Source: Drosophila pseudoobscura (taxonomy: Eukaryota > Arthropoda > Insecta > Diptera > Drosophilidae). Taken from it: DNA of 64,000 nt. The position numbers and the translations under genes were made by a program. Of this stretch, positions 1-14,400 are shown in pieces. The stretch is taken from contig NC_046679.1 in the NCBI RefSeq assembly GCF_009870125.1, positions 4,898,001-4,962,000 of the forward strand, read 5' to 3'. Numbering within the stretch: the stretch's first letter is position 1; every line of letters begins with the position of its first letter. The notes under the pieces were generated by a model. It saw only the letters and a list, made by a program, of their open reading frames with translations, had not been told where the DNA came from and did no database searches.

Positions 1-3000
1 AATTCTTTATAGACAATCCATAAAAAAAGATTATTAACACGAGGTCTTGGAACTTTGCTTGAATTTTCTGAATATTCAAGACCATCCAAGCTCCTGCCAT
101 TCTTCACTCGAAGCCATTAAATAGCTTGATTTTTATAGAGTCGAAGAGTTATAGAGCGTTTTTCGTCTTCTGAAGGTCCCTGAAAGAACTTTTGCACAAA
201 CCCTTTGAAGATTTATTATAGTCTTCACCCATAAATTAGCCATAACATTTAGACGCAACTTAACCCTTTCTGAGATACTATACTCGTAAAACCATCTCCC
301 ACTAGTCACAGGCATTCGCATTTAAATTGTAATTGTGAGTGCTCCCATGGCATTTACATTTAATGCCATTAAGTTGCATTTCGCCCGGCCCGGCCTGGCC
401 TGGCCTGGCCTGTCTTTTATGCTGCATCTGGAAACCCTTAATTAAAACCGAGCGAACACAAGTCTGGCAATTAAAATAATTAAGCCCAGATGTGGTGTGA
501 AATCCACAATGCAACGTGTCAAAATCCGTATCTACTAGAAGAACAGGAATGGCACTGGCACTGGCACTCTCATACGAGTGAGACTGGGAAGGGAACTGAG
601 ACTGAACTGAGAAGAGTGGACCTGTTGGTGATGACGATCAGTAGTGCATCAAAGAAAGGCCAACAAACGACCAAGACCACCGGCTGAAATGATGCATTGA
701 ATGTCAGCTACTGTCTGGGATATGCTAGGGTTCCTCCACAGACAGATGCCCTGGACGTGGATGCGGACGTGGACATGACCATGGAGTTGGTATTTAAATT
801 TGTCCGCAATTATTGCCCAGGCCTGACTAGGGCTGGGCCAGGGAGTTGGCATCATCGTCATGATGACATGACAGTTACAACACACACACTCCACAACCAC
901 TCATGCAGTAGCAGTAGCAGTAGCCTTCAGTGGCCGGCCTTCTGCCTGCCTGCCTGCCTCTGGCAGCTATTCATTTACGCAGCCTGCCAGTCGCTGTTGA
1001 TTAGACGAAGCGTGCGCTTTAATTGCCGCCAAATGGGCAAAAAGAAAATCTTCAACACGCTCTCAGGCTGGATCCCTAGCTGGTTCCCTGAGTTTGACTC
1101 TGGCTCTGACTCCGGCTCTGCCTTTGGCTTTGCAATTTGTCAAGTGCATTTAATATTTGTTGCTGCTGCTGCTGCTGGAAAACAATTTGCGTTTTGTTTG
1201 TCCAGCTTGTTTGTTGCAGTTAGCGTTGATTAGCCTCTGCTCAAGACCCTCTACTACAGCAATTACGGGGCAAACAACATCAAATGCCACAACATCTGGT
1301 GTGCCTTAGAGCCAAAGCCCGGGCAACAAATCGTCCGACCGGCCACACCCCACACGGTGTCAGCAAAGCAATTTGAAATGTGTGTCTGTCCGGGCAACTT
1401 GTCTAGGGATGGGACCCGGACCCCACACCGCATTTGGGCGTTCATTGTGCTGTGAAATTGATAGATTTAATTTGACATTTGGCGCAAGTCCAACTACCAA
1501 TGGATTTCCAACTTTTATGATAGTTTTTCTAGTAAATTACTTTTGCGGCTGGACAATAATCAGCGACTGCCCGGCCGGTCGGCTGGTCGGCCGGTCGGCT
1601 GGCTAATCAAGTTGTCGTCAAAGAAATCGCACAAATGGATTCTAAGTAGAGATATAGAGAGATCTCCTCGAGGCAGCAGCAGCCACCGCTTCCGTTTCAG
1701 TTTATCCAAGAAAATCGATGGATGATGGGATGATGGATAGCCGCAAGAATTGTCAATTGCCGGGCAATCTACAGAGCCACGCCAAGACTCCACGCCACTC
1801 CACTCTCCCCAGTTCTAAGAGCATAAATCTCATTTGGGTTAACAGTTCTGTGTGTTTCTGGCCTTTTGTGGTGTTGCTTTTCGGTGTGCCAAATTTCCAT
1901 TTTTGTTTATTTTACGATTGTCAACTTTTGGGTCAGTTGATACAACGGTCTTACGTCTGTCCCCAGAAGATTGTCTGTTTGCCCCGGCAATTAGCAAAGA
2001 TTTATCCAACAATGGCCTGGCAGATGGGAAGTAACATAACTGTTCAGATTTTCAGATTTCGGTGTGGAAATTATTTTGCATTTTGCCTTCGTTTTTGGCT
2101 TTTTGGCACCTTTTTGGGTTAATCTTGCGCTCCAATCTGAACACTGGCTAAACGATAATTTATGGATAAGATACAAGAAATTAGGTTGCGAAATTATTAA
2201 AGGAAATTGGCTTCTGGCTGATGATATCATTTGATGGATAAAACTTTCTACAAATCGGATTTCCCTCGTTGGGTGTCCGAGGCGGAATCTATAGCGGAAT
2301 CTTTAGTACAGTTTATCCCACACTTTCCGTAGTAATATTCATGATAATTCATGGGATATACGTATACGTATACGCCCTGACCAATCACATGGAGATCGTT
2401 ACCATCTATCTAGAGTCTGGCTAATAACAAGGCATTGGCATCGGCACCGGCGCCGGCATAGGCACACTCTCCTCCAAATTGAGGCTGTCCATCAAAATCC
2501 GAGTCGTGTGGAGATGGATACTCGATTCGAGCTTGTTTCCACCACTTGATTGGTGGCTTCGCTTTCGTTCGGACTCTGACTCTGACTCTGACATGCAGTT
2601 TGGCTAATTCATCCAGAAGTGCTGCCCGAAATAATTTGTGATTGTGTGAAAGTATTTGTTTGCAGTTTGCAGCGGTAATATTTTAATTGCGATTTAATTG
2701 AAAAATAAAAAGTTTTCGCCTGCCGCAATCGACAATCGACAATCGGCCATCGGGCATCAGCCACCGAAGTGCAGCATCTGCCACACAGCTGGGGGCTGAA
2801 AATCTAAGCCAAGTTCAAAGACAGAGACACATCGGACACTGACAATTGAGAGTTTCACTTTTCACAGACAAAACGTGGCTGCACTCGAAATATCAATGAA
2901 CTCCCAGAGCCACCCCAGACAGAGACAGGAGACAATGGCAGGAGTTTCCATTCCCTGTTGCCTGTTGCATGTGCCGCCCTCAGGAGGAAATCCCCACCGA

Positions 3001-3360
3001 AAACGAAAGAGAGATGGAAAAATGACACTTAACTTTTGGCAAACGATTCCAAGGCAGAAGCAGCCGCCGAAAATTACCAAGAAAATAATCGTTGAAGAAT
3101 TTGACTTTCGCTTGTTTGGCTTTTCTTGGCCATAAATAAAAGCGTCCCATCCCCTTCGCTCCCCTGTCTCCCAGCCTGCCATCGCGACAGCCTATGCCTA
3201 AGCCTGCGCCTGCGCCTGCGCCTCTTTTTGCCGCTTCAAAAGATTTGTGATTGTCGCCGATTAAATGCTGGAAAACGAAGCAGAGGACGAAGAGGAAAAT
3301 GCTTCGGGGTGCAACTGAGACAGAGACTCACATGGCACGACCAAATGGCAATCGCCATCG

Positions 3361-3420
3361 CAATGCCAATGTCCCAGACCCAATGCCAATGCCAGTGCCA
3401 ATGCCAATGCCAATGCCAAG
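3361..3420. repeat. Imperfect CCAATG hexanucleotide repeat
   Basis: About nine copies of CCAATG or close variants occur in a row. The repeat produces open frames on both strands (His-Trp or Met-Pro runs) that have no gene-like properties. Confidence 0.85.
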
Positions 3421-5470
3421 GCGTTTGTATTTGCTTAAACTTTGACATTTGGCAGCTGGCTTGCCGATGGATATGTGGCTGGGATCCTCATACATATTTT
3501 TGTCCGTCTGCAATGCCAATCCACAGCCAATGATAATGCCAAAAAGGAAAAGCGCCAATAGCTGGTGGTTGTCGGTGTGGTGGTGGCACGGCTGGGAAGA
3601 AAAGTAAAAGCCAATGCCAGGATGCAACCATGAGAACAGATGGACAATACGATGGTGGACTGTGAAACCAGACATGACGGACAGATGGGTGCAGTGGCCA
3701 AGACATTATCATGGGACTATAATTTAAGCCAAAACCATTATTTAAAGTTGATTTAGATATTACGTAGACTATTGCAACTAAATCTGAAGTCAATTGTGCG
3801 ATTGTGCAGGGAAAGGCAGCGATAAGATAAAATAAACCAGAATTTTCTTCAAATAGATTCTTAAACCAAACACTATTCCTTCCTAGTTTCCTAGAACAAC
3901 GTTTCCTTTGGCAGCAATCCAGGTCAAATCTTCCTTACTCTATTCAGAGCTGCTTCCTGTTCTGTCTCTAAGACTTATACGGTTTCCAGTGACCTCCTCA
4001 CACCAAGGTCGCCTCAAGACCGGCAGCTCCTCCGCTTAAGTGGTAACCTCTGACTCATATCGAGGACTTCCCTGCCATAAGCTTGGTAGAGTTTCTCTCC
4101 GTCTGAGTTTCGCTTTCAAGGCCTACGTCTGATGCACCCAAAGCCAAACAAATTTAATGACAATAATCCAATAAACGTTAAAAGCGCAAGCGAGCCGGGA
4201 TCGTGACAAAAATCTGCCGTTTGGGGCACAAAAGAAAGCGCCGCAGACCTCAGACCCCGCTGGACCTAAGACCCCTTCCAGACCAAGGTGGATGTGGATG
4301 CCATTGAAAGCTGTTAACATTTTGACATTGCCTGTGTTTCAGTTCACAAATATAGGAAATCTTTAAAAAATTGAGAGAGACAGAGAGAGAGAGAAAAAAT
4401 TACATTAATAGGTTGGATTTTTTCTTAAGTTAGTTGGCATTTCGATGGCGATTGGAGGGAAGGGAAGGGAGAAGCGTCACGGGAGTGTGACCGAACAACG
4501 TGCCTGGCATTTTGGGCATTTCTATTGTGTTGGCCACATGCATGTCCGTCTGGCACTTGGCCGCCTTTTATGAGCCAACAAACCACGAGCTCTTTCTAGC
4601 CGTACTTCTTCTTGTGCCGCTTCTACGTCTACACCCATTCAATGGCATTTTATAATTATTTCTCAGTTACTTTTTGGTCGGACTGACCTGAATAGAAAGT
4701 GTTACAGTTCAATGTCTATGGCTTTGGGTATGGCTGTGGCTTGGGCTGTGGCTCTAGCTGAGGCTTCCGCCTTCTTCACTTCGAGTTCGTTCTGTTTTAG
4801 CCGCCAGCGGAAACCACTTGTTGTCTGACGTCAGCAGTGTGCCACCACCACAGATCGAAAGTAAGAGTCGCACAGCCAGAGTTGCAGCCATCCAGCAGTT
4901 GATTAGAATGCCCGGCACTCTATCATCATCAAGACGATTTGCATTTTGAAACTGCCAAAAGAAAGTTGCCAAAATAAAGAGACCACAACACCACCAACAG
5001 ACTCTAGGAAACTGGGGGGAACATCGCACTGGCACTGGCTGTGGCAGTCGCAGTCGCAGTCGGGCGCGTGCATTGCATAGTTAATTGTGTACATTTTTTC
5101 TGTTGCTCAGCTGGCAACCAGAATACTGACTCAAAACCGAAAAAAAGACAACAGCAGCATCGGTAAAGAGAAACTTTGGGTAAATTTCGATTTTCATTTG
5201 CGGAGAGGAGAGGAGAGGCTGGCGCTGCGCCGCTAAAGTGTTAAAAGTGTTTGGCCAGAAGCCAGGCCAGAAGTAGTTGTTGCTAGTTGAGTTATTTAGC
5301 TTTTGGCCATATTTAATTTCGTTATTTATAAGCAAATTTTGCGCTGCACTGTGCTCCTTCAACTCCTCTTTGCTGCTGGCTGGTGGCTTCTCCACCACAC
5401 CACCTCCATTCAGCGACAAAAAACAAAAACCGCGATCGTCGACTAGGTCAACTTTCGCTAGCATGGAATG

Positions 5471-5560
5471 CGAAATGCAACAACTGCAGCAGCAGCAACA
5501 ACAGCAGCAACAGCAACAGCGACAACGACAACAACCGCCACAACAACGACACTGTCAGCC
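5471..5560. repeat. CAG/CAA-rich tract
   Basis: The tract is a mixed run of CAG, CAA and CGA triplets. It would encode Gln-rich sequence in one frame, but no splice-supported gene surrounds it. Confidence 0.7.
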
Positions 5561-5980
5561 AATAATAAAACAAGAAGTTAACAGAAGAAGAGGCCAAAAG
5601 CTGAAGCCGTGGCTAAGACTGAAACTGAAGAAAAAGAAGTGCTCTGAGTGACTGCAACTCCTCTGCGGCGACTTTGACTCCAGCTTCAGCTTCAGTTTCA
5701 GCTTCAACTTCAGCTCTTAGTTGGCTAATAATACTAGCCAAGATCTTGCCTTGGTTTTCGCCAAAGCGGCTTTCTGTGGCTCGCACTGGCTTCTTGGTTT
5801 TCGCTTCCTTTTGCTTCGTTTAAATAGTTGCAAATAAATTGTGTGGGTAGCAGTGGCAGTGGCAGTGGCGGTGGAAACTGGCAAAAGCAAGTAAATTACT
5901 TCAATGTCACCTGCTGACGATTCAAACTCCAGATAAGCGCTCAACGTCAAGACGGATACATCTGTGCACGCCGCAGATCT

Positions 5981-6050
5981 CCAGCTCCATCTCCATCTCC
6001 ATCGCCGTCTCCATCTTCGTCTCCATCTCCGTCTCCGACTGAATTTCAGA
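5981..6050. repeat. CCATCT/CCGTCT hexamer repeat
   Basis: Tandem imperfect hexamers (TCCATC, TCCGTC, TCTTCG) are directly visible across about 70 bases. Confidence 0.75.
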
Positions 6051-6402
6051 CTGAATCTCCCTCTAAGTTTTCTCTTATAATGAAATTATCGCTGCATCTC
6101 ATTGTTTGCTGTTGTCCCAGTGGTAAAAATTATTTATTTAGTTCTCGTTTTCACATTAAACGTTGTCACACTAAACTCAATTGCCTCGGATGCAGATGCA
6201 GATGCAGATGCAGCTGCTGAGATCTGTATCGTTGGGGATGATAACACGCTCCAGCCAGAAGGCAGCAAGGCTCCGCCTCTTGTACTTTAAGTGGGTTTTG
6301 GGCTCAGAGTGGAGGTGCTCTGCCGTTCTGGTGTTCTCTTCGAGTCCATTGTTGTTGCTTGCAGGCAAATATTTAACTAATTTGCATTTGTTTGCCTTAC
6401 AG

Positions 6403-6476
6403 ATCACACACAGACAGCCCCGGACCGAGGATTGTCGATTACAACGAAGTGGAAGAAACGAGAACAAACATTTAAG
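6403..6476 (+). other. Candidate short non-coding exon
   Basis: A pyrimidine-rich acceptor (TTTGCCTTACAG) directly precedes 74 bases that end at a consensus donor (AAG|GTATGTGG). The stretch has no long open frame. It could be a 5'-UTR exon of the downstream PAN/ZP gene, whose first coding exon at 17,023 also begins right after a splice acceptor and so needs at least one upstream exon. The evidence is splice signals only. Confidence 0.2.
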
Positions 6477-7685
6477 GTATGTGGAAAATCAAATATAGGA
6501 AAAGGTTATGTCAAGATCAAAGTTCTCGAGAACGGAATCGATGGGGAGCGATTTTATGGGCAGCATTTTTGGGGAAAATGGTAATAGCCATTTAGAGATG
6601 AAGAAATTGAAAAACCAGGGCAACAAGCATTTAGAGATGGAGAAACTAAGTAAAAATCGGATTGTGCGATTTCCTGTTTCCAAAAAAGAACCCAAGATCG
6701 TAAATTTTGAGAGCTGATGAACTTAAGTGTTAAAAATAATTACAAGAAATATTAAAAACTTCACAAAAATTCTTGGGAAACTAAAAAACGTTATTTGAAA
6801 GCTGCCAACTTGATTAAAGCTTGAGGAAAGATTGTAGGTCAAACATGAAGCACTCCTTAGGGTACACCTACCACCCAAAAAAAAAACCTCCCACTTGTTG
6901 ATGGGTAATTATATGTGAAGAAATTAACTAAGGGAGGACTGCCAGCTTGTTAAGGAAAACCCCATAACGGCACTGCACTTTATGGCGGAATACCCTTGTC
7001 TTAACAGAATTTTCCTTGTAAGCATATAAAGTGAGAATAATGTAAGAGCCGTTCAAATATGACGTTAAAACCCGAGAACATGGAACTTTTTATGTGGTAC
7101 TGCCAAAACGCCCAGGGCAGGAAATAAAAAATCTCGAATCATTCAATTGCAACCACGAAACGGATTGCATTTGAATACTTCTTCGGTCGTAAATATTTTA
7201 ACAGACCATGTACAAAGTGATAGCACCCCTGGGTAGATGCGATAAAGCAGATAGTACATAGAACAGATTTGCAGAAGGACCATAAAAGAATTGTTCTATG
7301 TTTGCTGATCGTAAAAGCACCGCGTGGGTTGATTTTGTTTAAATCAAAGGTGAGTGGGTCGGAAACGAACTCTAATCTTTGGCCCGGTGATCTGCTGGCT
7401 ATCTCGAAGATGTTTTATGGCAATTCAAACAAAGTGAAATTCGTTTAGGCCAAATACCGTACAGCCTGCATGCAGGCTGCAGATGCTGCTGATGCTGCTG
7501 ATGGCAATGCTAATGCTGCCTTCTATTCTACTCTTGGCGGTGGTTCTCCTGCCGTTTCAGCTGCATTCCAGTGCATATCATCGACCCAGTTTCGGTGGCT
7601 CCACTAACTAGGCTGATGTTTGGCTAAATAGCAAATAATTTGGCGTGGGCTGAATTTCTTCAGCTTCGGCTTCACCTGGAAACCC

Positions 7686-7709
7686 CTCTCTCTCTCTCTC
7701 TCTCTCTCT
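7686..7709. repeat. (CT)n microsatellite
   Basis: An uninterrupted CT dinucleotide run of about 12 units. Confidence 0.9.
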
Positions 7710-9963
7710 ATGGTGCTCTACAATATGTGTATCTTTCACCTGACTGACGTGCAGACACTGCATAAATTAGCTGTCTATATAAAGCATTAAGATCTGTGGT
7801 ATAAGAATCATGCAAGGCATAATTGTGCAATGAATATTGTTAGCCAAGAACTGGGAGCAACTCCTCTGCCTTGCAGTTGTCGTGGCAGTGGCAGTGGCAG
7901 TGCTCTGACTGTTCTGTTGCATGCATCTTGGCTCGCCTTGGTTCGGTTCGGTTTGGATCGGTTCGGTTCGAGCCGTTGGCCTGTTCTACTTTTAACATTT
8001 CTTGGCAACATTTTCGCGCTGCCTATCGGCAGATAGTCTCGTGGTCGTACCACTCGTGCGATTCCATGGCCATGGCTGAGTCAACTTTTGGCGAATAAAC
8101 AGCACGCAGAGGACGGAAGGTGCCCCGGCAATGTCTTTAATATTTATTGCGTTTTAAAGACGCATTGAGAATGGAAGCAATCGGCTTGGCCGGAGGAGCA
8201 GCAGCTCCAAGTCGAACACCAGAAATGGGCAACTATGTCTGGCCATAAATCTCCGAGTGCAAATTATATAATGTGACTCGTTCTATATATATACATAAAT
8301 GTATATATTGGCCAATTGGGCTACTGACTCTCTTTTTGGTGGTTATTTATGTGTCCATAGTATCTGCAGCACTTTTCTCCGTTTCTGTTTCTGTTTCTGG
8401 CCAAAAGGATTTCTCTTCCTCTGGCAAATGGCAAACACCTGAACCGGAAGTGCAGCTGAGATATTGATTCTGATTGCAGCGTCAGCGACAGCATCGGCAT
8501 CGACATCGACATTGGAAAAATCACTGCCGGCAGCCAGTCGGGGCATCAACGGCAATCGAATGTGGGTAATGATGGTTAATAAATCAAACAGCGAATTACC
8601 AGGAATTTTCCAGCAGACAGTGTCGGCGACTTTTGTCTGCAAGAATCTTGCAGTTTTCTACGTTCTACGTTTTCCACGATGCACTGGCTGCCTTCCTGTC
8701 TTGGCCAATTCCATTGGATGCCAACAAATTAGCGCAGCGTCGGCAAAAGGCGAAATCATAAGGCAGCCCCAGCACACACCGAGGCAGTCATTCAGTCAGT
8801 CCGTCATTCAGTCATTCAGTCTATCAATCAGTCCATCCATCTGGCCAACAAACAAATCCCATCTCCTTCTCCCTCTCCTTCTCCTCCACCGTCTCCGTCA
8901 CCATCTCCTTTGAATTGTTTGCTTCTGTTTGCTTAGGCCAATGTTTGAGCAACAAACTTGTTTGTTTCTCCGTTTCCATGTCTCTTTGTCTCTGTTTCTG
9001 TTCTGTTTGTTTGTTTGTTTGTTGTCTTAGCTGCCGTAAGCCGCTTTTAACCCCTTGAGTGCCAGGTATTTAAGTGCCTGCCATTCATCCTTTGGTCAAC
9101 CTGTTGTACACACAAAACTTGTTGACAAACTACGAGTATTGAAAGCGGAGAAAGAGCTGGAAAAGTCAAGGAAATGCGTTGAAAAAAATATGGTTTCTAA
9201 AGGGAACAGCTAAAGAAGAAGAAGATCCATTGAGTAGAAGTGTTTTATCTGTTTAAAAAGTTATATCTGCAGAAATAAAGCTCAAGTTCCGGTCCGACTG
9301 ATGCTATTCCCCTGATCGTACAAGCCATCGAAAGTGTTTACCAAATCACCGATCACTGATCATTAAGCCATAACTTATCTGCCGTCTTTAATGGGTTAAT
9401 CGCATTTGTGGTCTGTCCTTTTTGTGTGTGGGGCTCCACATGTATTCAAATTGCACATTCTGTGTGCATCTTTCGCGCCAAATAGCCAAACTGCCACTCG
9501 GAAATGGGTTAATGGCACATTCTAATCGGCTCAGACAGGGGACAGAGAGATGCAGATACTAGATACATACAGAGAGAGGAGCAACAAGAGCGAGAGCGAG
9601 AGCCAGAGAGATCTTTACAACTATTCGAGCATGGAAATTTATATGGCAGCCGCTCTCTGGCCAGGACAGCCACCAGACTGGTAACAATGTGAACGCAAAT
9701 TGGCTTAAATGCAAAAAGCGTCGACAATTAGCTGCGCGCAGTCGGTGGCAAGGTGGGTTGTTGCCGCTCTGGCTGGCTGCCAGGCTGCCTGGCTGGATGG
9801 TGGGTGGTGGGTGGTGGGTGGCTGGTGGCACATACAGTTTACAGTTAGTTTGCGCCATGTTGACAGTTACGTGCGCCGACAGCTTCCACCTGCCAGGTGA
9901 ACAAATGTTGCATAAATTAGCCAGGAAAAACTGGAGCAGCCAATTCACATTCACATTTCGCAT

Positions 9964-9965
<2 letters not shown>

Positions 9966-9999
<34 letters not shown>
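9966..9999. repeat. (GCT)n microsatellite
   Basis: About eleven GCT triplets in a row. The open frames over it (Ala or Leu runs) are simple-repeat artefacts. Confidence 0.9.
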
Positions 10000-11207
10000 A
10001 GCCGCTGCTGTTGCTGGTGATGATGATGTGGCTGCCACCATTCACAGCCTTTTGTACTTGCGTAATGCATTTTCACGCAATTTATAACCGTTTTCCACGA
10101 ATTGGGTCACCTGCTGAGGCAGTGGCAGAGGCAGTGGCAGAGTTGCACCTGTAGCATAGAACAGCAGGTGGGCCCCCGCCCCCGCAAAACGACATCTTCC
10201 CAAGAAATGTGTAACTCAAATATTCTTGCAATTTGCATTTGATTGAGTCGTAAATTTGCAACGCACACACACGGATACACGGATGCACAGATCCACAGAT
10301 CCACAGATCCACGGATATGGTAGAACGAGTAGAACACTGTGGAAGTTGCTGTCGGTTAGAGGTTGGGTGGTTTCGGTCCCAGTGGATTGTAGAACAGTTA
10401 GACGGGGGCATAAATCTTTTGACTGTGGGAGGCGCAGCGCAGCGGCAACCGCCACCGCCACCGCCAGCGACGACCAACAACCAACGACCGACGACCGACC
10501 TGATTTCCAGGTCCAGTTTTCCAACCTATCCACCTATCCACTGGATGGCTGCCTCTTCTGGATGATGATGATGATGCGACTTTGGCGTGCGCTTTTCAAT
10601 TTGTTTAGATTTTGTTTTTGTTGGTGTTTGTTCCAGCTGGTGGGTCGTTTCCTTTTTCGGGCAGGCCTCCAAGTTTTTCGGGCTTTGTCGGGATTTATGC
10701 TTAGCTGTCAGCGGTTACGGGTTTTTCATCTCTTTATGAATTTTTACTTTTACGCCAAGAATTTCCCAAAGAGAAAACCAGAGAAAGACACGTGCCAGCC
10801 CGGCTATTGAGAGTTTCGAAAACGTAGTTTATTTTTGTGTTGTTTTTTCCTGGCATTTTCTCGTTTAATTTACGTCTATGAGCGGCCGGCTTTCTTTCAC
10901 TTCTGTGCGGCTGTGAGCCAGTTTTCTAGAATTTCTAATAGCCAGGCCAGCAGCAGCAATAGCAAAAGCAGCAACTAGCATTCATTATTGTTTGCTTGTA
11001 AACGCTCTTTTATTGACTCGAATTAGCGCTCAAGTAGAATTTGATGCCGCCATCGACAAAGGCAAACACACACAAAATGGAAGGAAAGTCTTATGGCCAG
11101 AACGGAGCCAAGAACCCTAAGTGGGCTGCTAGAAAGCGAAATGTTATTGGCCACTTGACACACGGCCAAAAGAACTCTGCACTCGTACACCCCACACCTG
11201 CCTTTCT

Positions 11208-11228
11208 CCTCTCTCTCTCTCTCTCTCT
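11208..11228. repeat. (CT)n microsatellite
   Basis: A run of about ten CT units. Confidence 0.9.
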
Positions 11229-11450
11229 GTCGCCCTGTCTCCAAGTTCAGTCTTCAAGTTCTGTTTGTCACGTAGTTCAAATAAAATGTGTTTTTATGAG
11301 ACGATTAGTGCTGGGGCCCTCTTCCCTTTCCCCTTTCTCTATATCTATATCTCCATCTCTATCTCGCTGGTGCCTAAAGCATATCAACGACAAGGCAAAA
11401 AAAAAGTGAAAAGAATGTCAAGTGTTAATTGCCCAGCTTATGGCCATATA

Positions 11451-11478
11451 GTCTGTCGGTCTGTCTGTCTGTCTGTCG
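11451..11478. repeat. (CTGT)n microsatellite
   Basis: About six CTGT tetranucleotides with one CGGT interruption. Confidence 0.85.
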
Positions 11479-14400
11479 GGATGGTGTCTCTGATGAAGAT
11501 TAAGTTGTAGCTGGAGATGTTTGCTTTTGTCTTTTATGGTCTCCAGAGTGGTGCCATCTTTATGGCCACTAAACGTAGGAAGGGGTCTCTTTGCTCCTGG
11601 AGGTACGCCTGGGTTTCTGTGTCATCGGTGTATAAATGATCATAAATGATTATGGATGGCCATAAGCGATAAGGCATCCCTCTACACGGATAATCATACT
11701 TAATCACTTGCTGGGATGGTGGGAAGGGCCTAAGAATTGAAATTGTAAGACAAACAAAGTAAGAGCTAAACTAAAAACAGAATAGGAACAGGGGGCAGGG
11801 AGCAGGTAAAGCTCAAAGATCTTGTGATCTTAGGATCCCATTTAAACTATCATTAAAATAAGCTCTACCACAAATCCGAAAGAAAAGATATCAGTTCTAT
11901 TGTAACACAAAGAAAATGATGTTGAGTTTAGTACATAATCCATAATAGACATACGATAGAATCAATCTGTGGCATACAATGTATGTTTATGGGATTTCAT
12001 TAGAGCAAACCACTAACCACTACCGATCATTAAGACGGAAAAGAATTCTCTGAGTGAATCCCAGTGAAAAATGAACCGGCAATTTATATCGAAGGAAATA
12101 TTTGACAGTAGCCCAGTTGCATTAATTCCTTTGATCCCCATTCAAATGCTATCAAAGAGGAGCCAAATGATTGGAATCACTAATCAATCATCCACATTCC
12201 TACGCCTCAACCATAGGATTTTCTGCCTCTTTTTTATATGTCAACTGTCGTTCTTCACTCTTATCAAATGCATTTATCGAAAAGAGACTTTGGCAGCGAA
12301 CTCGTTTCGAGTTGCTTAAGCATTTTTGCGATACTTCTGAATGACATTATCTATAAGCTAAACAACGCAATTTGCATTGCTAAATGGTTGGATATCCCAC
12401 CCAGAGACACCCTCCCTGCTCAGCCTCCCCCCCGTCTGTCTATCGTACGTAGAAGTATTTCCACCGATTCGAGGCTGAACATAACTGAAATTCTTTTGCA
12501 TGTCATGAGCATTTGTGCGGGACCCCGTTACTCTGAATGTTAGATGCTAGATGGAGTTCTGCTTGGCCATGGCCATGGCCATGCATTTATGCGCTCTAAA
12601 CATTGTTAGTTATGCAACCAGCAACCAGTACTCCCCACTTATGCGGCATGACAACAACGGCATGGCAACAGGCAACAGACAACGACAAAATCGGGTAACA
12701 TCAGCCGCAACAGCAACAACGACAACAACGACGACGACAATCATTGGCGGGCATCGATGATGATGATGATGATGGCAAGGCCTACATTTCAATGTCATGG
12801 CTCGGCTTCCAGTGCTGCCAACAGCTGCCCAGCGCTACCAATCAAGTTGTTAACTATGCAAAAGTAGTAAATTGCAAAACGGACAAAGCATCAGCACCCA
12901 GAGCCACACCAGCACACTGGCACTCTGCCACTCCACCACTCCACCACTGCACCACACAATTGTTATGAACTGAACTTTAAATAACAATCAGCCAAGTGCC
13001 GTTAAATGAATGCGACATTGTTCAGCGCTGCAGTGGAGCTTCAGTGCTTCAGAGGAGTAGCTCCAACTGTAGTTCCCCCCCAACTGCATCTCCTTCTCTA
13101 GTTGCACCTCTGAGCAATATTAATTTGCGGCCTTAAGTTAAGGCTAAAATATTTGCATAATAAACGCCAACGCCTTGGCCCCCATTCTACACTGAGCGAA
13201 GAGCGAGTGCACCTGGAAGAGACTGCAGATCTATGGTCACCTAAAGCGCACTCTCATAGTCCCATTCCCATTCCCATTCTTATACTCATTTTCATTGCCG
13301 GCCATAAGTTTTGGTGGCGGTGAGCAACTGCAGTCGCTCACCTCGTACATTTCCGAAAAGTAATGGCCTGGCCAAGAGTGATAATTTATCACTGGCCAGC
13401 AGCCGGACATGCAGCAGCGCTAAACTTCAACGGTACTTGGACAACAATGCCAACTCCCGGTCGGGGACTCCGACTCCGACCCGGGCTTTGACTCTGGACT
13501 TGGCTTGGACCTGCTCTCGTTGCAGCAACCATTGTATACCGGTCTCAATTTGTGCTCTCGGCACAGGCACAATCAAATTGATATTTGCTGCTATATTTAG
13601 TTTATGATAATGCCGCCGCGGACTCTGATTCAGTCTCCGTGCTAATATGCCGCTTCCTCCTTGCAGCCAACCGCTCATTTCTCTCCGCACAAAAGCCTTA
13701 TTTATTATGCATGCTCCGCGGCTCAGAAGAGCTGAGACCAGTGCTGGTCAGGTACTTGTAGCTGGTGTCTCGCTTTTGTCTCTGGTTTCTTGGGTAGAAT
13801 TTCCATTGAGAAAGTGTTTTTTATTATGGCTGCAAAGTCAATTAGCATTTGGCATTTTGCTGGCCTGGCATTTAGTTGGCATAAATTCAAATCGAACGAT
13901 CCAAAATATTATTCCTTTTGTTTTGTGCGCGCCATCGGCGATATGGATGGCTGCCTGGGAACCCGCATACGAAACTAGAGAAATCTTTATTGAATATATT
14001 GAAAGTCAGCCCCACTCACCCCCCGGCCACAGAATCTTTTGTTCTGACCTCTCGAGAGTGGGCCTGAAACCCCAATTTCAGATAGTGGTTTTCAATTTAG
14101 TTTTCATACTCGTACTCGTATCGAAAAATGAGTTCAGTTTATTCATTGTTTTCAATTGGAAATGCGGATGCTGGCAACCATTAGCAGAATCGTAATGAAA
14201 ACTCTGCAGGCCATCGTCTCTGGTACGAGTATTGCGATTCGCCTCACATATGATTAGTTTGTGGCCTAAGTCTTTTGTTTATGGGCCAGACATTAACAAG
14301 GAGGCCCGGCCCGGCCCGGCACACACAAGGAAGAGAAGAGGCTGCCTACAAATTGGAATGGCTTGATTTGCGCGGCCATCACATAACAGATCTCTCACCT

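Larger units (their letters stand above)
1..6400. other. Gene-poor spacer, left part
   Basis: I see no coding exon I can defend here. Open frames are short and follow simple-sequence tracts. The DNA is a mix of AT-rich unique sequence and many short imperfect repeats, including GGCCT near 385-412, CAG/CAA near 5,485-5,530, CTTCAG near 5,680-5,715 and CCATCT/CCGTCT near 5,980-6,050. It lies upstream of, and on the same side as, the PAN/ZP gene that starts at 17,028, so it may be regulatory DNA or 5' introns of that gene. That is inference from position only. Confidence 0.6.

Noticed and set aside
3328-3675. Plus- and minus-strand frames with MPMPVPMP or HWHWHW runs
   Set aside because: They are translations of the CCAATG microsatellite.
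13647-14195. 182-codon open frame in the left spacer
   Set aside because: There is no start context, codon pattern, splice evidence or recognisable motif, and the composition is that of AT/GC mixed non-coding DNA.
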